Source: Didymella arachidicola
Lineage: Eukaryota > Ascomycota > Dothideomycetes > Pleosporales > Didymellaceae
Assembly (NCBI GenBank): GCA_016630955.3
Contig: CM049987.1
Span: forward strand, 2,480,001 to 2,544,000
Reading direction: 5' to 3'
DNA length: 64,000 bases
In this document: piece by piece, positions 45,993 to 56,866 of the stretch
Numbering within the stretch: position 1 is the first letter of the stretch
Layout of the letters: every line of letters begins with the position of its first letter
Program-made: the position numbers and the translations under genes
Notes under the pieces: generated by a model
The model's input: the letters and a program-made list of their open reading frames with translations, nothing else
Told to the model about the DNA's origin: nothing
Databases searched by the model: none

Positions 45993-47915
45993 ATGCGCCT
46001 TCTCCAGCCTACGGACGATGGTGACGTCGAGTTCACTGAATACGTGGGCAAAGATACGCCATCTTACGCAATTCTCTCGCACAGATGGGGTAAAACAGGC
46101 GACGAAGTCTCTTACGCTGACGTTGTCGGAGCGATACACAGGAGCAAAGTCGGTTACGCAAAGATCCGCTCCTGTGGAGAACAAGCGAAGGAGGACGGAT
46201 TGCTGCACTTCTGGGTGGACACGTGCTGCATCAACAAAGATTCGAGCGCGGAACTGTCGGAAGCCATCAACTCCATGTATGCATGGTATCAGAACGCGGA
46301 TATCTGCTACGCGTACTTGAGTGATGTACACGACAGCAAAGAGTATGGCGGAAGTGTCTGGTTTGAAAGAGGCTGGACACTTCAAGAGCTGCTGGCGCCT
46401 GCTGATGTACTCTTTTTCAACTCAGCCTGGGTTCCGATAGGATTCAAAACCTCTTTGTCACTGCCGATCTCGCAACGTACCGGCATCAAAGAATCTGTCT
46501 TACTAGACGGAAGCGCCCTGAACGAGTGCAGTGTCGCAGAAAGAATATCTTGGGCAGCCAATCGACAAACCTCGCGAGTCGAAGACGAAGCCTACTGCCT
46601 CTTGGGGTTGTTTGGCGTCAGTATGCCTTTGATTTACGGAGAAGGTAAAAAGGCTTTTATCCGGTTACAAGAAGAGCTATTGAGACTTTCGGACGATGTC
46701 TCCGTATTTGCGTACTTCTCCAATCGACCGTCAGCTCCCGCAGGCCCAAGTACCCTGCGTGTGGCAGTTCGGGAAGGCGACTTCACCGTGACTGAGTCAC
46801 ATAACCGTGATGTGGTCGCCTGCACAGATGAAGAGCCTTGGCTTGGTACAGTCGGGCTCTTTGCTCCTTCTCCTGCCTACTTTTGCGGCACAGCGAAGTT
46901 TGCGCCGTATCCAATGATCCACCGCATGGTGAGCTACCACCATCTTCCCGTGCAGGCAAGGTTGCGCGTTCGAAGATGGGGCCATCGCATAAAGCTCGAA
47001 GCAGTGTTATGGAACGTACCAGTCAAAGAATTGTCGGCCGGCTGGATGACCAGCGATGTTTCGGTCCAGGAAACTATACTCAGAGTCCACGGGGTCGAGC
47101 TGAGCTTATTGAGTGTTCAGAAGCTCCGGAAATGCTCGCTAGCATCTGACATGAGCAACTGGTATGTTGCGTTTCTGGACTGCTGTAACTTGGACGGTGG
47201 AATAGTGGGCATACTACTGCGTGAGTCGGTTGACCCGAAGGTATACATTCGACAACACTTCCCATCGATCATCGAGACCAAACACGCGAAGCCATTTCGT
47301 GACCTCAACAGGGTCGATATCCGAACAATTCACGTCGAAGCGGATTACCTCAAGGCCACGTACACTAGCTACACACGTCAGACTTTGTTACAACCATCGA
47401 GCTTTCTCAAAGAACGCCGCGCAGAGAAGGGAACGTTGCTTCGAACAGTCAACTTTGACAAATTTAAACTAAAGCTCGACGGCTGGGTCCGCAATGGAAT
47501 CCTCGACACCGTCTTGTACAATTCTTTGCAAGCAGCGATCCCAAGCATTGCACTTATCCCGCAAGAGAGAGACCGTCGAATACCCTCGCCTGCAACACAA
47601 TGGTCTAAGCAGGGCATCACTTGCATACTTCTTCCTCCGCAATTAGACAAATTGACTCGTCGTAAACAGCTTGACTTTCTGGAGAGGGACCTCCGGCTCG
47701 ATACTGTGGTCTCGGTGTTCCTGCCCACTGATCGGGGACAAATGACTTCTCTAAGTTTGAACGACAACCTTCAACTTACGCTGAGGACTCAAATGCAGTG
47801 GCATCGCAACACAGATTGGCATTCCTACGAGGACATGGAGAAGAGATGTCTGTTGACGCTGACGATTGTCGAGTTGAATCCAACAGCTACACTGAGTGCT
47901 CAAGAAGAACGCTAA
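45993..47915 (+). CDS. HET-domain (heterokaryon incompatibility) protein
   Basis: Single-exon gene, 640 residues. The HET signature blocks are complete: YAILSHRWG (25-33), FWVDTCCINKDSSAELSEAI (from about 73), MYAWYQNADICYAYLSDV, WFERGWTLQELLAP (123-136) and VEDEAYCLLGLFGVSMPLIY. The first 250 residues form the HET domain. The rest has no recognised domain but is the length usual for HET 'DUF' proteins. HET domains trigger programmed death when fungal cells of different type fuse, or act as signal-output domains (TIR-like fold) of NLR systems. The allele partner is unknown. The start is an ATG shortly before the conserved RLLxxxD opening typical of these proteins. Confidence 0.93.
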   Translation: MRLLQPTDDGDVEFTEYVGKDTPSYAILSHRWGKTGDEVSYADVVGAIHRSKVGYAKIRSCGEQAKEDGLLHFWVDTCCINKDSSAELSEAINSMYAWYQNADICYAYLSDVHDSKEYGGSVWFERGWTLQELLAPADVLFFNSAWVPIGFKTSLSLPISQRTGIKESVLLDGSALNECSVAERISWAANRQTSRVEDEAYCLLGLFGVSMPLIYGEGKKAFIRLQEELLRLSDDVSVFAYFSNRPSAPAGPSTLRVAVREGDFTVTESHNRDVVACTDEEPWLGTVGLFAPSPAYFCGTAKFAPYPMIHRMVSYHHLPVQARLRVRRWGHRIKLEAVLWNVPVKELSAGWMTSDVSVQETILRVHGVELSLLSVQKLRKCSLASDMSNWYVAFLDCCNLDGGIVGILLRESVDPKVYIRQHFPSIIETKHAKPFRDLNRVDIRTIHVEADYLKATYTSYTRQTLLQPSSFLKERRAEKGTLLRTVNFDKFKLKLDGWVRNGILDTVLYNSLQAAIPSIALIPQERDRRIPSPATQWSKQGITCILLPPQLDKLTRRKQLDFLERDLRLDTVVSVFLPTDRGQMTSLSLNDNLQLTLRTQMQWHRNTDWHSYEDMEKRCLLTLTIVELNPTATLSAQEER

Positions 47916-48806
47916 GGTTTGCGCCGGTAGAGGACTAATCGCATCAGGAGATCGACTACTGTGAATGTAGCGTCGTTTAGTGCAAAACGATTACTTGGGT
48001 CGAAACGCGCGTCTGGCAACCAGGCCTGATCGCGCGTAACCGAGCACAAGACCAAGACGAGTTGTCGATTGCTGATGAGAATTCGCTAGAACATTCGTCA
48101 AGTTGACCTTCCTCTGGCGTCATGCCGTTCGACAGAAGTGGACAATTGCTGCCGAGCTTCCATTTTTGTGGGGACTGATCTTTGGTGGGGCGCCTCTTTC
48201 GGTTGGTTTCGTCTCTTCAGGGCTTGGACAAGAAGTGAGCGCGAGGATAAATAGACGATCGCCAGGAACCCCTGTGCTCGGCCGTACATTGCAACACGAT
48301 GCAGGGTCCTGCACTATAAGAACAACGACATCGTCCAGTCAACTTGTGTGCCACCACAATCTCGAGCATGTCAGCATCACGACGCTCGATCAACGACTCG
48401 AGTGGCTGTGGGGGCGCCCCTTAACAGCCAAGGCTACAGAGCTTCCCGTGTTCCGGGCCGTGCTCTGACACTCAGACTCGCGATGGGCTATCGCGAGTTT
48501 TCTAGCGTGCCAAAGAACAACGCTCAGCGTCTCATGGTCAACAAAGGAATTGCGTGCAGCGCTCGTTGTACAATGGGGATACGTTTCATTGTTTGCGGGG
48601 AGAACACTTCAGGCGTCTAGTTTGCGCGACTTTGATTTGCCGCACAGCCTTCGAAAAGTATTGATTTCTGATGTGCTGCAGGGCTGACTGCGTCGCACGT
48701 TGATGGCGCTTCTCAGCTTTAAAGGCTAGACGCTAAGTCTTATTGACTACCGTGCGCATCCCTCGCACCTGCAACTCCCACGAGTCTCCTTCACGTTCCT
48801 GTCGCA
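47916..48806. other. Intergenic, nothing recognised
   Basis: A 121-codon plus-strand frame at 48103 overlaps equally long minus-strand frames and shows no domain. No gene called. Confidence 0.4.
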
Positions 48807-50455
48807 ATGGCGACCGTCTCAGTTGTAGGCATCGTTGGCGATGTGCTTCATCGGAACGACAGCGCCGCAGACTTCACTAAGGACAAGTACATTCAGATAT
48901 CGATTGCCCCTGTCGACGATGAGAAGATCAGTACAACAGGGAAAAAAAGTGTCGACAGTTCAAACTCGGAAAGATCACGGCAAAGCATCGAGGAACAAGT
49001 CGCCAAACTCCGAGAGGAGATCGCCGTTACAAATAATGTTCTGGAGCTCTGCATCCGCGAGGCTGTCACAGCGAGCACCACTCTCGAGAAGAAAAGGTTG
49101 CAGGAGAGGACGAACGCTGCCTATACGGCCTGGGCAGCAAAGGAGCTCATGTTGAGCGATTTGTTGGTATGTGTTCGAATCTTGAATTCTACGATGCTTT
49201 TGCTCACACATAACAGAACTCCATGCAAGACTCAGACGACAGCTCAACTTACAGCTCTTCGACCACAAATACTCGGAAACTAAGTGTTCAGCCCTACCCA
49301 ACAACCAGGATGCACGTGCGCAAGAGTTCACAAGTCCCATCAGAAGAATCAGCATCAGCGACAGCATTCATGAAGCAGATCGGTTGGGTGAGCCCAGAAT
49401 CACTTATTCAGTACCTGCACAGCGGCATCGATGTGAACGGTCTGGGTCAATTTCCTGGCTACCCACAGCACCCAATCACCCCACTCATGGCTATCATTCG
49501 TTCACCCTTTGTTACAGAGTCTACAAAGATCATCGAGCTGTTGCTCGAACAGGATGCTGACCCTTGCATCCGCGATAGCCAAGGCCTTTCTTCATTCGCA
49601 CATGCCATCTATGCCCGTCGGAAAGATGTCCTCAAGATTTTCATCCAGACTTTCCTCTCCTATGAACGCTCAGGATCTCCTACGGGCAACGCGTCCATTA
49701 ATTTGGACACCGCCTGGACCGGTGCCAAGCACCTTCGCTGGGAGGCCGCAGAGGCCATTGTCAACAACGATCTGCCCGCGCTTACCAATTTCCTGAGCGA
49801 TGCATCAGCCCATAACACCATTCTCCATACCGCGTGCCTTCCCCTCGCCATCCTCTTCGACAACATGCCTGCTGTGCAAGCGCTGCTAGCGTACGGCGTG
49901 AATTCGTTCCAACTCTTCCGCCGCTCAACTGTGCATCCCAGCCGGCCCTTCACATCACCCATGAGCATGGCGATCTACACACAAAATCTACACATGTCAC
50001 AGACAATGCTTTTTCATGATCTCGAAATAAGCGAGCGCCGGGGCCGCATATGGTATGCGCAGCTTTTCGCCACGATGCCATCGACCTACCCTGATACCGA
50101 GATCATCGACTTCATCCTTGACAACGTTCCGCTGGTAGAGGCCTTTGACCGCGCAATACGCTGCGAGGACACGGTGTGGATACACCGCATCATTATCCGG
50201 ACCGTAAGCTTGCTTCTCACACCGAGCGACGACCAAACTGGGGCACGGAATATGGCCGCCGAAGCATTTGCGAATTTGTTCGACCGCGCGTGGAATCTGA
50301 AGCTGTGCGAGAAGAGAAGCTTGGCGGTGGAGATAGTGGATATGGTTGAGCGCAGCACAGAAAGAGATTTTACATTCGTTGCTTGTGGTGGCACACTTGG
50401 CATCAGCCCGAAAATGGTGGATAAATTGCTTATTGCTGCGAAGGAAAGGGAGTGA
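48807..50455 (+). CDS. Ankyrin-repeat-type protein with N-terminal coiled coil
   Basis: Model join(48807..49166,49217..50455), 532 residues; the 50-bp intron is GT-AG and both exons are phase 0. Residues about 55-120 are Glu/Lys/Leu-rich and probably a coiled coil (EEQVAKLREEIAVTNNVLEL). A Ser/Thr-rich linker follows. Ankyrin-like helices then appear: ITPLMAIIRSPFVTESTKII, ELLLEQDADPCIRDSQGLSS and later LHTACLPLAILFDNMPAVQA before LLAYGVNSFQL. The remainder is helical without a recognised domain. It lies 0.9 kb after the HET gene in the same orientation. A recognition or scaffold role is possible but unproven. Confidence 0.8.
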
Positions 50456-50981
50456 GATTTTGGGCAACCCCAAGGCGTATTAGGATGCAGAATGACATGG
50501 GCGGAGTTTGGCGCAGATGCTAAAGTGTACAGCATCGCGAATATTTCGTGTATTTAGTGTGTTCAGTATGTAATGTATGTAACCAAGACAAGACATTGTC
50601 CGGCCAAAAGATGATAGCCGGGCCAAAGTGGGAGTCACTCCGAATGCATGACCACTGCTACAGCCGAAGTACAATGATGACCGTATCTACTGCGAATGCA
50701 TTTGTCTTGTCTGCCAGTCTTTCCAATGTGGTTGCGTAGATGTGAACTTCTCGCAGTGAAGTGGAAACAGTGTGATTAGATTGACATATTCAGTTCAAGT
50801 GTTCTCGAATGAAGGAGTGGTATTAGCTAATTAGATTCTACTTGCCCGTAAAGGAGTGTGCTCGAACGCCTCAAATAAAAATGCTGTGAAAACCCAAATC
50901 GCTATGCAAAAGGACCGCAAGTCTTCGACTAAGCTTCCCTCTCATTCTGTCTCTCCTCATTGCCTTGTTGTCCTGTATCGC
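50456..50981. other. Intergenic, nothing recognised
   Basis: Space between the convergent ankyrin-type gene and the small secreted protein gene. Confidence 0.4.
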
Positions 50982-51374
50982 CTACAAGGGGTTGCACTTG
51001 ATAGTGAAGGCAGAAACATCAGTCTCAACGGCCTTGTCGGTACCATCGAGATCCAAGAAAGTGAACTGGTTGTTGATGTTGCCAAGGAAGCTTCCGTCTG
51101 CCTTGTTGACGACGCAGTTGATGGCAGCGCCACCGGGAGCAACGTTCTGCAGGCTGGTGGCCTTGATGGCGCCGTCCTTCACGAGAACGGTATTGGCGAA
51201 CACGTTAAGGAATGTGTTTGCGACACCGACAGCGGGCACTGAGCGGATGGCGTTGCGGCCGCTGATATCATTGGCGAGTTGGATGGTGAAGAGAGGCGCG
51301 GGGGGTGCGGCGCCGGGGTAGGCCAGGGCGGAGCTGGCGAGGGCAAGGGTGGATGCGATGATTGAGGCCTTCAT
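50982..51374 (-). CDS. Small secreted protein, unknown function
   Basis: Single-exon gene, 130 residues, from ATG 51374. Residues 1-18 (MKASIIASTLALASSALA) form a textbook signal peptide followed by YPGAAPPAP. The mature part is neutral, Asn/Ala/Val-rich and has only two cysteines (in INCVVNK and the terminal KCNPL), which could form one disulfide. An open frame extends upstream to 51557, but its residues look like leader sequence and would bury the signal peptide. No domain recognised. Size, secretion and location next to a transposon stack make it a candidate effector or cell-surface protein. Confidence 0.75.
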   Translation of the reverse strand: MKASIIASTLALASSALAYPGAAPPAPLFTIQLANDISGRNAIRSVPAVGVANTFLNVFANTVLVKDGAIKATSLQNVAPGGAAINCVVNKADGSFLGNINNQFTFLDLDGTDKAVETDVSAFTIKCNPL

Positions 51375-53538
51375 TGCGATTGTGGAGTGGAGTGTTGTGA
51401 TGAGTAGGGTAGTGACTACTATAAGGTATATTGAAGATGGGAGTATTGGAAACTGTAGATGCTGGTTTGGATGTTTGGCTGCTGTGTGATGATACTCTGT
51501 ATTGTGTGAGATGCTTGGTCCTTTATACTGGAGGTTTGTCAAGATGTCGCTAACCACAGCAACAACCTAGGCCAACCTAGGCCAACCTAGCATCACGATC
51601 TTTCGTGTTGCTCTGCCTCAATGCTACATTAAGCGGCGATGAACTTGAGACCGCGTTACACAGCCATAGTTGCATACCTGATCGTGTTGGTGGATCCGAC
51701 TTCCAAAATCGACTTGCGGCTACTCGCTACCAAATGCGAGTGGATCGAACGATCAGCCTGCGGTCAAAATAGCGGCCGAACAAGCGGGTGGTGGCTGCGA
51801 ACTCCAGCTGAGCGGTTGATGATAGTGGTCAGACCAGTACGCTTGTCCAAGTTTGGCTAGCATTCGAGCTTACATTCATCGTAAGCCACCGCTGGCTCAG
51901 CTGAGGCGTACGGCTGATAGGCTCTCAAGCGAGCTTGTAGCACCTATTTTTGGTGTCTTACGGTCAGTCGATCAAATGAGTCTGAGAGCATAGGGCTGAA
52001 TTCAAGCTACTTAACCTATAGCAGCATACTTTGGTAAACCATACGGTATGGGGTAGGGCTGAAGATGGAGCATGAGAAGCTGCCGCAACCGGTAGTCATC
52101 AGTAGCCACCGATGCGACACTTAATTTGTGGCGTCTCACGATATTTCTTTTGGTGTGTAGCTCATCTTACACTACACCCTGTTGGTTACATTTGAGAATA
52201 CGATCTGTTGTGCCAACGTCTCTCGTAATGTGAAGTCAGGTGCAAATGTCATCCTGATGTCTCAATGAGCACTTTTAGGAATGGGACTTCGTGTGGCTCT
52301 GATTCAAACTCGCGGACAAAAAGCTCTAGGCGAGCAATCTTGACCCTGGAGCTGGCAACATCGTCAGCATAGCCGGTCGTACATACTCCAGGCCGGATTC
52401 ACCATCGAGCAATCACAAGTTGATTGCATCCAGTATTGTTGAAGCTGTACTTATGCAATCATGTAGATCAACCTCATCCATGATCCCTGCCCCTGCCTCT
52501 TGTGTATCTCTTATGTGGTGACATTGAAGGACTTTCACTCCTCTTTTGACTGACGTGCTCTGGCAAGTTTCCACCGCCGTTGATTGCGAGCGCAGATCTC
52601 CAATGGATTCCCTTACGATCTTCTTCGCTCCGGACCTCGTGGGATTGATCTTCGACAAGCGGAAACAACTTGTGACTTACGACACACGCCGTCATCATGG
52701 TCACCCGCTTCGCACTGGCGCACTGTATACTGCTGCGCAAGCGTACTAAAGTAAGGCCGAACATTACGAGGGTCTCGTATGCAAGACACTCTGATCAAGA
52801 GATCTCTTGGGGACATGGAAGTAACGATGTGTTCGTGGGTTTCCCATGCTGCGCCGGCCACAGTGGCATGAACAATGTCGCTATCCAGCTGCAGAAGTCT
52901 CTATCCTCTGGCAGGTTCCGGATTGCTAGACCAGCAATCGCTAGGTCTAGAAACTCATATTTGAATGAGCAGTTGGTGCTTTGAAGTTCGAGTGGTGATC
53001 TGGGTCGTCAGTCTGTTTTCCTCGAGTCTTCTCTCTTTTGCGATTATCGATTAAGGATCGCGGGATGTGATCCGATCTGAAGGCGTTGACGAGAAGTATC
53101 GATGATTCTCATATTGCTCAGGACTCCTGTATTTCAGGAAGATATACGCTAGGAGTAGATCCCAGGATTGTAAGTAGCTGAATTTGTACAGGTCAACAGT
53201 CCATTCAACATATGCAGGGTAGAGCAGAGGATCTACTATTTCTATCTGCTCGTACTTTTAGCATCATGAGTATAAAGGCATTGTACTAGATCCATGATAA
53301 TTGTTATACTTGTGTCCACCTTGTCATGCATGTTGTGCCGTGGATGCTTCGCGAAGGTTTATCGCACAGTCATTATGCTGCCGTATGTAGATACGAGGCG
53401 GCCAGCAGCAATGCTATTCACAATGGATTGCGCAGAGCGATACAAAAGACTAGACCGCTGGTTGGGCAATAATAGACGAATGTTTGAAAATTGGTCTGGC
53501 ACGAACGCATCGCGTTTTGCGACCGAAACGCGCTGGCT
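51375..53538. other. 2.2 kb without a supported gene, up to the transposon stack
   Basis: Short frames only. A minus-strand frame ending at 53359 and an overlapping plus-strand frame from 53294 both run into the transposon border. The stack may therefore have interrupted a coding sequence, but neither product is recognised. Confidence 0.4.
51563..51590 (+). repeat. Short tandem repeat, period 10
   Basis: Almost three copies of the 10-bp unit AACCTAGGCC, upstream of the small secreted protein gene. Confidence 0.9.
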
Positions 53539-53540
53539 TA

Positions 53541-53584
53541 CCGAGTCCGTGCGCGTGACGCCCACCATCGCGTAACGCCCCGCT
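53541..53584 (+). repeat. Left terminal inverted repeat, element 1
   Basis: 44 bp, exact reverse complement of 55597-55640, flanked on its outer side by TA. Confidence 0.95.
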
Positions 53585-53692
53585 GAGATCCTATCGACTT
53601 GTTGAAAAATAAGGTTACTGAGCCACCAACAACAGCAAATATTGTATAATATTGTAGTAGAGTAGTAAATAGACCTATGTGAACTACTTGTG

Positions 53693-55552
53693 CTACTTGT
53701 ATTTACTTGGAAGCCTAACGTTGCGTCCGCGGCGAGTAGTGACTGGTGGAGGAGCTGAGGGTGCCTCAGGGGCTTCTTTCGCACCACCAGCATCACCAGC
53801 TTGTTTCTGACGCTTATTGCTACCTGAGGTAGCTTTTAAGGCTTTACGCTTACCCTTTTGGGATAATTGGATAGCAGTAGTAGCTTGACGAGCGTCCCTT
53901 TGACGCTGCGCTTCAGCTGCCTTCTTAGCCTTCTCCTGCACCCTCACCTCCTTAGCTCTCTCACGCTCTGTACGCTTCTCCTGAGCCTCTCTTGCTCTCT
54001 GAAGCTTAATTGCTACTTGCTCTTGCTTCTGACGTAGCTTTTGAAGATGCTGCTCCTCCTGTTCTTGCTCATTGATCTTCCGACGATAGTGTGCCTCTCT
54101 GACCTTCCGAGGAGACCAAAATACAGGTTGACTTTGGTACTCCTTCCGCTGTTGGAGACTCAGGGGCTTACTCTTCTTATTGTGCTTCTTCCTGTGTGCA
54201 AGAGACTCCTGCAGGCCTTTGTTCTGCTCAGTAAGCAGCTCAACCTGGGCAGTAAGAGAGTGAATTGCCCCTGTCAGCTCCCGCACTGCCTCACTGTCAG
54301 GTTCCTTCACATGATCCTTAAGTACCTGCCTTATACGCCTCCAGTCTGTTGGTCTAAGAGCTCCTGATTGTTCTTCTTTGTCTGTATAAGTGTTGTTGAC
54401 TTGTTTGAGTACAGCAGAGGCGTCAGGGGGCCATATCCCTGTGGCTGCAAAGGAGTTGACGATTGTTGACTCCTGAAATGAGCTCTGCCACGCCGCCCAG
54501 AACAGGTGTAAGAAGTTTGATTTAGTGACTGGAGAGGTCCCCTGACTGCTTTGGAGGAACTGCGTAAGCTCATTTGAGTATGCTCGTGCCAGAGGTGAGA
54601 ACAGGCAAACGTCCAGTGGCTGGAGCCTGTGTGTTGAGTGAGGGGGAAGGATCATCACGAGTATCTTGCGTTGGTTGGCGTACTCAATAAAGTCAGGGGT
54701 AACGTGGCTCCCGTGGCCGTCAAGTATCAAAAGACGATACTTTCTCCGTGCTGTGGCCTTAGTAGCGCGATCGAACACCTGTTCAAGCCAGGCAAGAGCT
54801 ATCTCGTTGTTGCTCCAGCCTGTACTAGATGAGCTGACAAAGACTGAGTGTTCCCCTGGCTTGATATCCTCCACCCAGCCTGAGTATATAGCTTGATTGG
54901 CTGCTGGGTATATGAGGCTTGCTGGCAGGGCTTCCCCTGAGGCACTTATGCAAGCAATAAGCGTGATCCACTCCCGTGAGCCGTCTTGGAGAGTACCTCT
55001 GACTTGCTTGCTGTCCCACAGTGGCCGGGAGAACACTCGTTTTGCACGTTCAAGTACCCCGATCATGAAGCCCTTCTCATCCATATTGTACATGTGCTGA
55101 GGCTCAATGCTGTACTCAGCTATCTTGCTGTGTAGAAGTGTGAAGTAGGCCTCAAAAGAAGCCCCTGAGTCAGCTTGGTGGCGATTGCGATCCTTCCCTG
55201 TTGCCCATTTGGTGACCAGTTCAGCTGTGTGACGGTGGAGGAAGCGAGTAACCCAGCTATCAGAGACGCTGCTACCAGCTACTTTAGACGCGTAATTTCG
55301 GATTTGAAGCCTGTTAGGAGGGAATCCGTCCTCAGTAAGCTTATTAATAAGCTTAATAAGCTCTTGTTCTTCAGTGTTGTTGAGTTTCCGTTGGTTAACT
55401 GCTTTGACCTCCCTAGAAGTTGAAACCCCTTTGTGCCTCCGCGCTAACGTAGACCGATCAACTCCCTTTGCTTTAGCAAACTTTGTGTATGAAAGTTGTT
55501 CTTTATGATTGCGCAAATCGAATTCTGTAGCCGCTTCTTGAATTGAGTCCAT
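53693..55552 (-). CDS. Fot1/pogo-like transposase, DD35D
   Basis: Intact 619-residue frame from ATG 55552. The N-terminal psq-type helix-turn-helix (SYTKFAKAKGVDRSTLARRH, residues 21-40) is followed by a CENP-B/Tc5-type DNA-binding region (VSDSWVTRFLHRH). The DDE_1 catalytic domain has D158 in YNMDEKGFMIG, D278 in LLILDGHGSHVT and D314 in HRLQPLDVCLFSPL. That gives 35 residues between the last two, the Fot1/pogo spacing. The C-terminal 200 residues are a charged coiled coil (QEQEEQHLQKLRQKQEQ) ending in a basic tail. No stop, frameshift or catalytic substitution is seen, so it may be active. Confidence 0.93.
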   Translation of the reverse strand: MDSIQEAATEFDLRNHKEQLSYTKFAKAKGVDRSTLARRHKGVSTSREVKAVNQRKLNNTEEQELIKLINKLTEDGFPPNRLQIRNYASKVAGSSVSDSWVTRFLHRHTAELVTKWATGKDRNRHQADSGASFEAYFTLLHSKIAEYSIEPQHMYNMDEKGFMIGVLERAKRVFSRPLWDSKQVRGTLQDGSREWITLIACISASGEALPASLIYPAANQAIYSGWVEDIKPGEHSVFVSSSSTGWSNNEIALAWLEQVFDRATKATARRKYRLLILDGHGSHVTPDFIEYANQRKILVMILPPHSTHRLQPLDVCLFSPLARAYSNELTQFLQSSQGTSPVTKSNFLHLFWAAWQSSFQESTIVNSFAATGIWPPDASAVLKQVNNTYTDKEEQSGALRPTDWRRIRQVLKDHVKEPDSEAVRELTGAIHSLTAQVELLTEQNKGLQESLAHRKKHNKKSKPLSLQQRKEYQSQPVFWSPRKVREAHYRRKINEQEQEEQHLQKLRQKQEQVAIKLQRAREAQEKRTERERAKEVRVQEKAKKAAEAQRQRDARQATTAIQLSQKGKRKALKATSGSNKRQKQAGDAGGAKEAPEAPSAPPPVTTRRGRNVRLPSKYK

Positions 55553-55596
55553 ATTGACTGAGCTATGGGGTGTTGAAGATGGGGTGCGATTTGCTT

Positions 55597-55640
55597 AGCG
55601 GGGCGTTACGCGATGGTGGGCGTCACGCGCACGGACTCGG
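55597..55640 (-). repeat. Right terminal inverted repeat, element 1
   Basis: 44 bp, exact reverse complement of 53541-53584, followed by TA. Confidence 0.95.
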
Positions 55641-55642
55641 TA

Positions 55643-55691
55643 CCGTGCCCGTGCACCTCGTGGGCCTGTTCAGCTCACGGGCCACCCCACC
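55643..55691 (+). repeat. Left terminal inverted repeat, element 2
   Basis: 49 bp, exact reverse complement of 59836-59884. Confidence 0.95.
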
Positions 55692-56866
55692 TTCTTTGAG
55701 CAATACTTTGCACCCCTATAACTCAACACCACAATGCCAGTAAAGGAAGCCCTTGCAGAGTTAGACAGTTTAAGACCAGGAGAACAGTTTTCGTACCGCG
55801 CTCTAGCCAAAAAACATGGCTGTTCTCGTACTACGTTGACGCGCCAACACAAGGGTCAAGCACCCCCGCGGGAAGATACTATCAACTCCCAACGTCTATT
55901 ACACCCACGCGATGAGGCAGAGCTTGTAAAGTACATCAGAGGGCTTACAGAGAGACACTTAATGCCTACAAGGCAGATAATTATTAATTTCGCGACTCCT
56001 TTGTGTGCCTGGGAGCCATCTGATAGCTGGGTTACCCGCTTCCTCAGCCGTCACTTCGACACTCTCCTCACTGCCTGGTCCACCCCCATGGAATCTGTGC
56101 GTCACCAAGCTGACTCAGGTGAGAGATACAGGTAATAATTTGATCTTCTGCATCAAAAGATGGCTGAATACAAGGTGCTGCCTGAGAACATGTACAATAT
56201 GGACGAAAAGGGGTTCATGATTGGGGTCATCTCAAGGATGAAGAGATGCTTTGATAGGGTGCTGTATGAGAAGAAGCAGAACAAGCAATCACAGCACGAT
56301 GGCAATCGAGAGTGGGTGACGGTGCTAGCGACGATATGCGCAGATGGATCAACTCTTCCCCCAGGCATCATCTTTCCAGCAGCTGGTCCTGCAGTGCAGG
56401 CAAGCTGGGTACACAATATCGATCTAAGGAAGCACTCTATCCACTTCACAACGTCACCAAATGGATGGACAAACAACGATCTAGGGGTGACGTGGCTAGA
56501 GCAGGTCTTTGATCGCTACACTAAGGCCAAAGCACGGAGAAGGTGGAGGTTACTGATCCTTGACGGCCACGGCAGCCACGTAACGAAGGACTTCATCAAC
56601 TACTGCGACGAACACAAGATTCTGCTGCTTATCTTCCCCCCCTCACGCTACCCACACTCTCCAGCCATTAGACGTAGTCTGCTTCAAGTCACTGAGCCAG
56701 AACTACTCAACTGAGCTTGATACACACAACCACAGGACGCTGGGATGGCTGCCTGTTGATAAGGCTGATTTCTTCTCACTGTTCTGGCCTGCCTGGGTTA
56801 GCACCTTTACAGAATCGTTGGTGTTGACGGCCTTTGAAGCTACAGGAATACATCCCCCTAACGCCA

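Larger units (their letters stand above)
53541..55640 (-). mobile_element. Apparently complete Fot1/pogo-like DNA transposon
   Basis: 2100-bp element with perfect 44-bp terminal inverted repeats (53541-53584 and 55597-55640; termini CCGAGTCCGTGCGCG...). TA target-site duplications lie at 53539-53540 and 55641-55642. It carries one intact transposase gene on the minus strand. The right TA is also the left TA of the next element. Perfect repeats and an intact gene suggest recent arrival. Confidence 0.95.
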
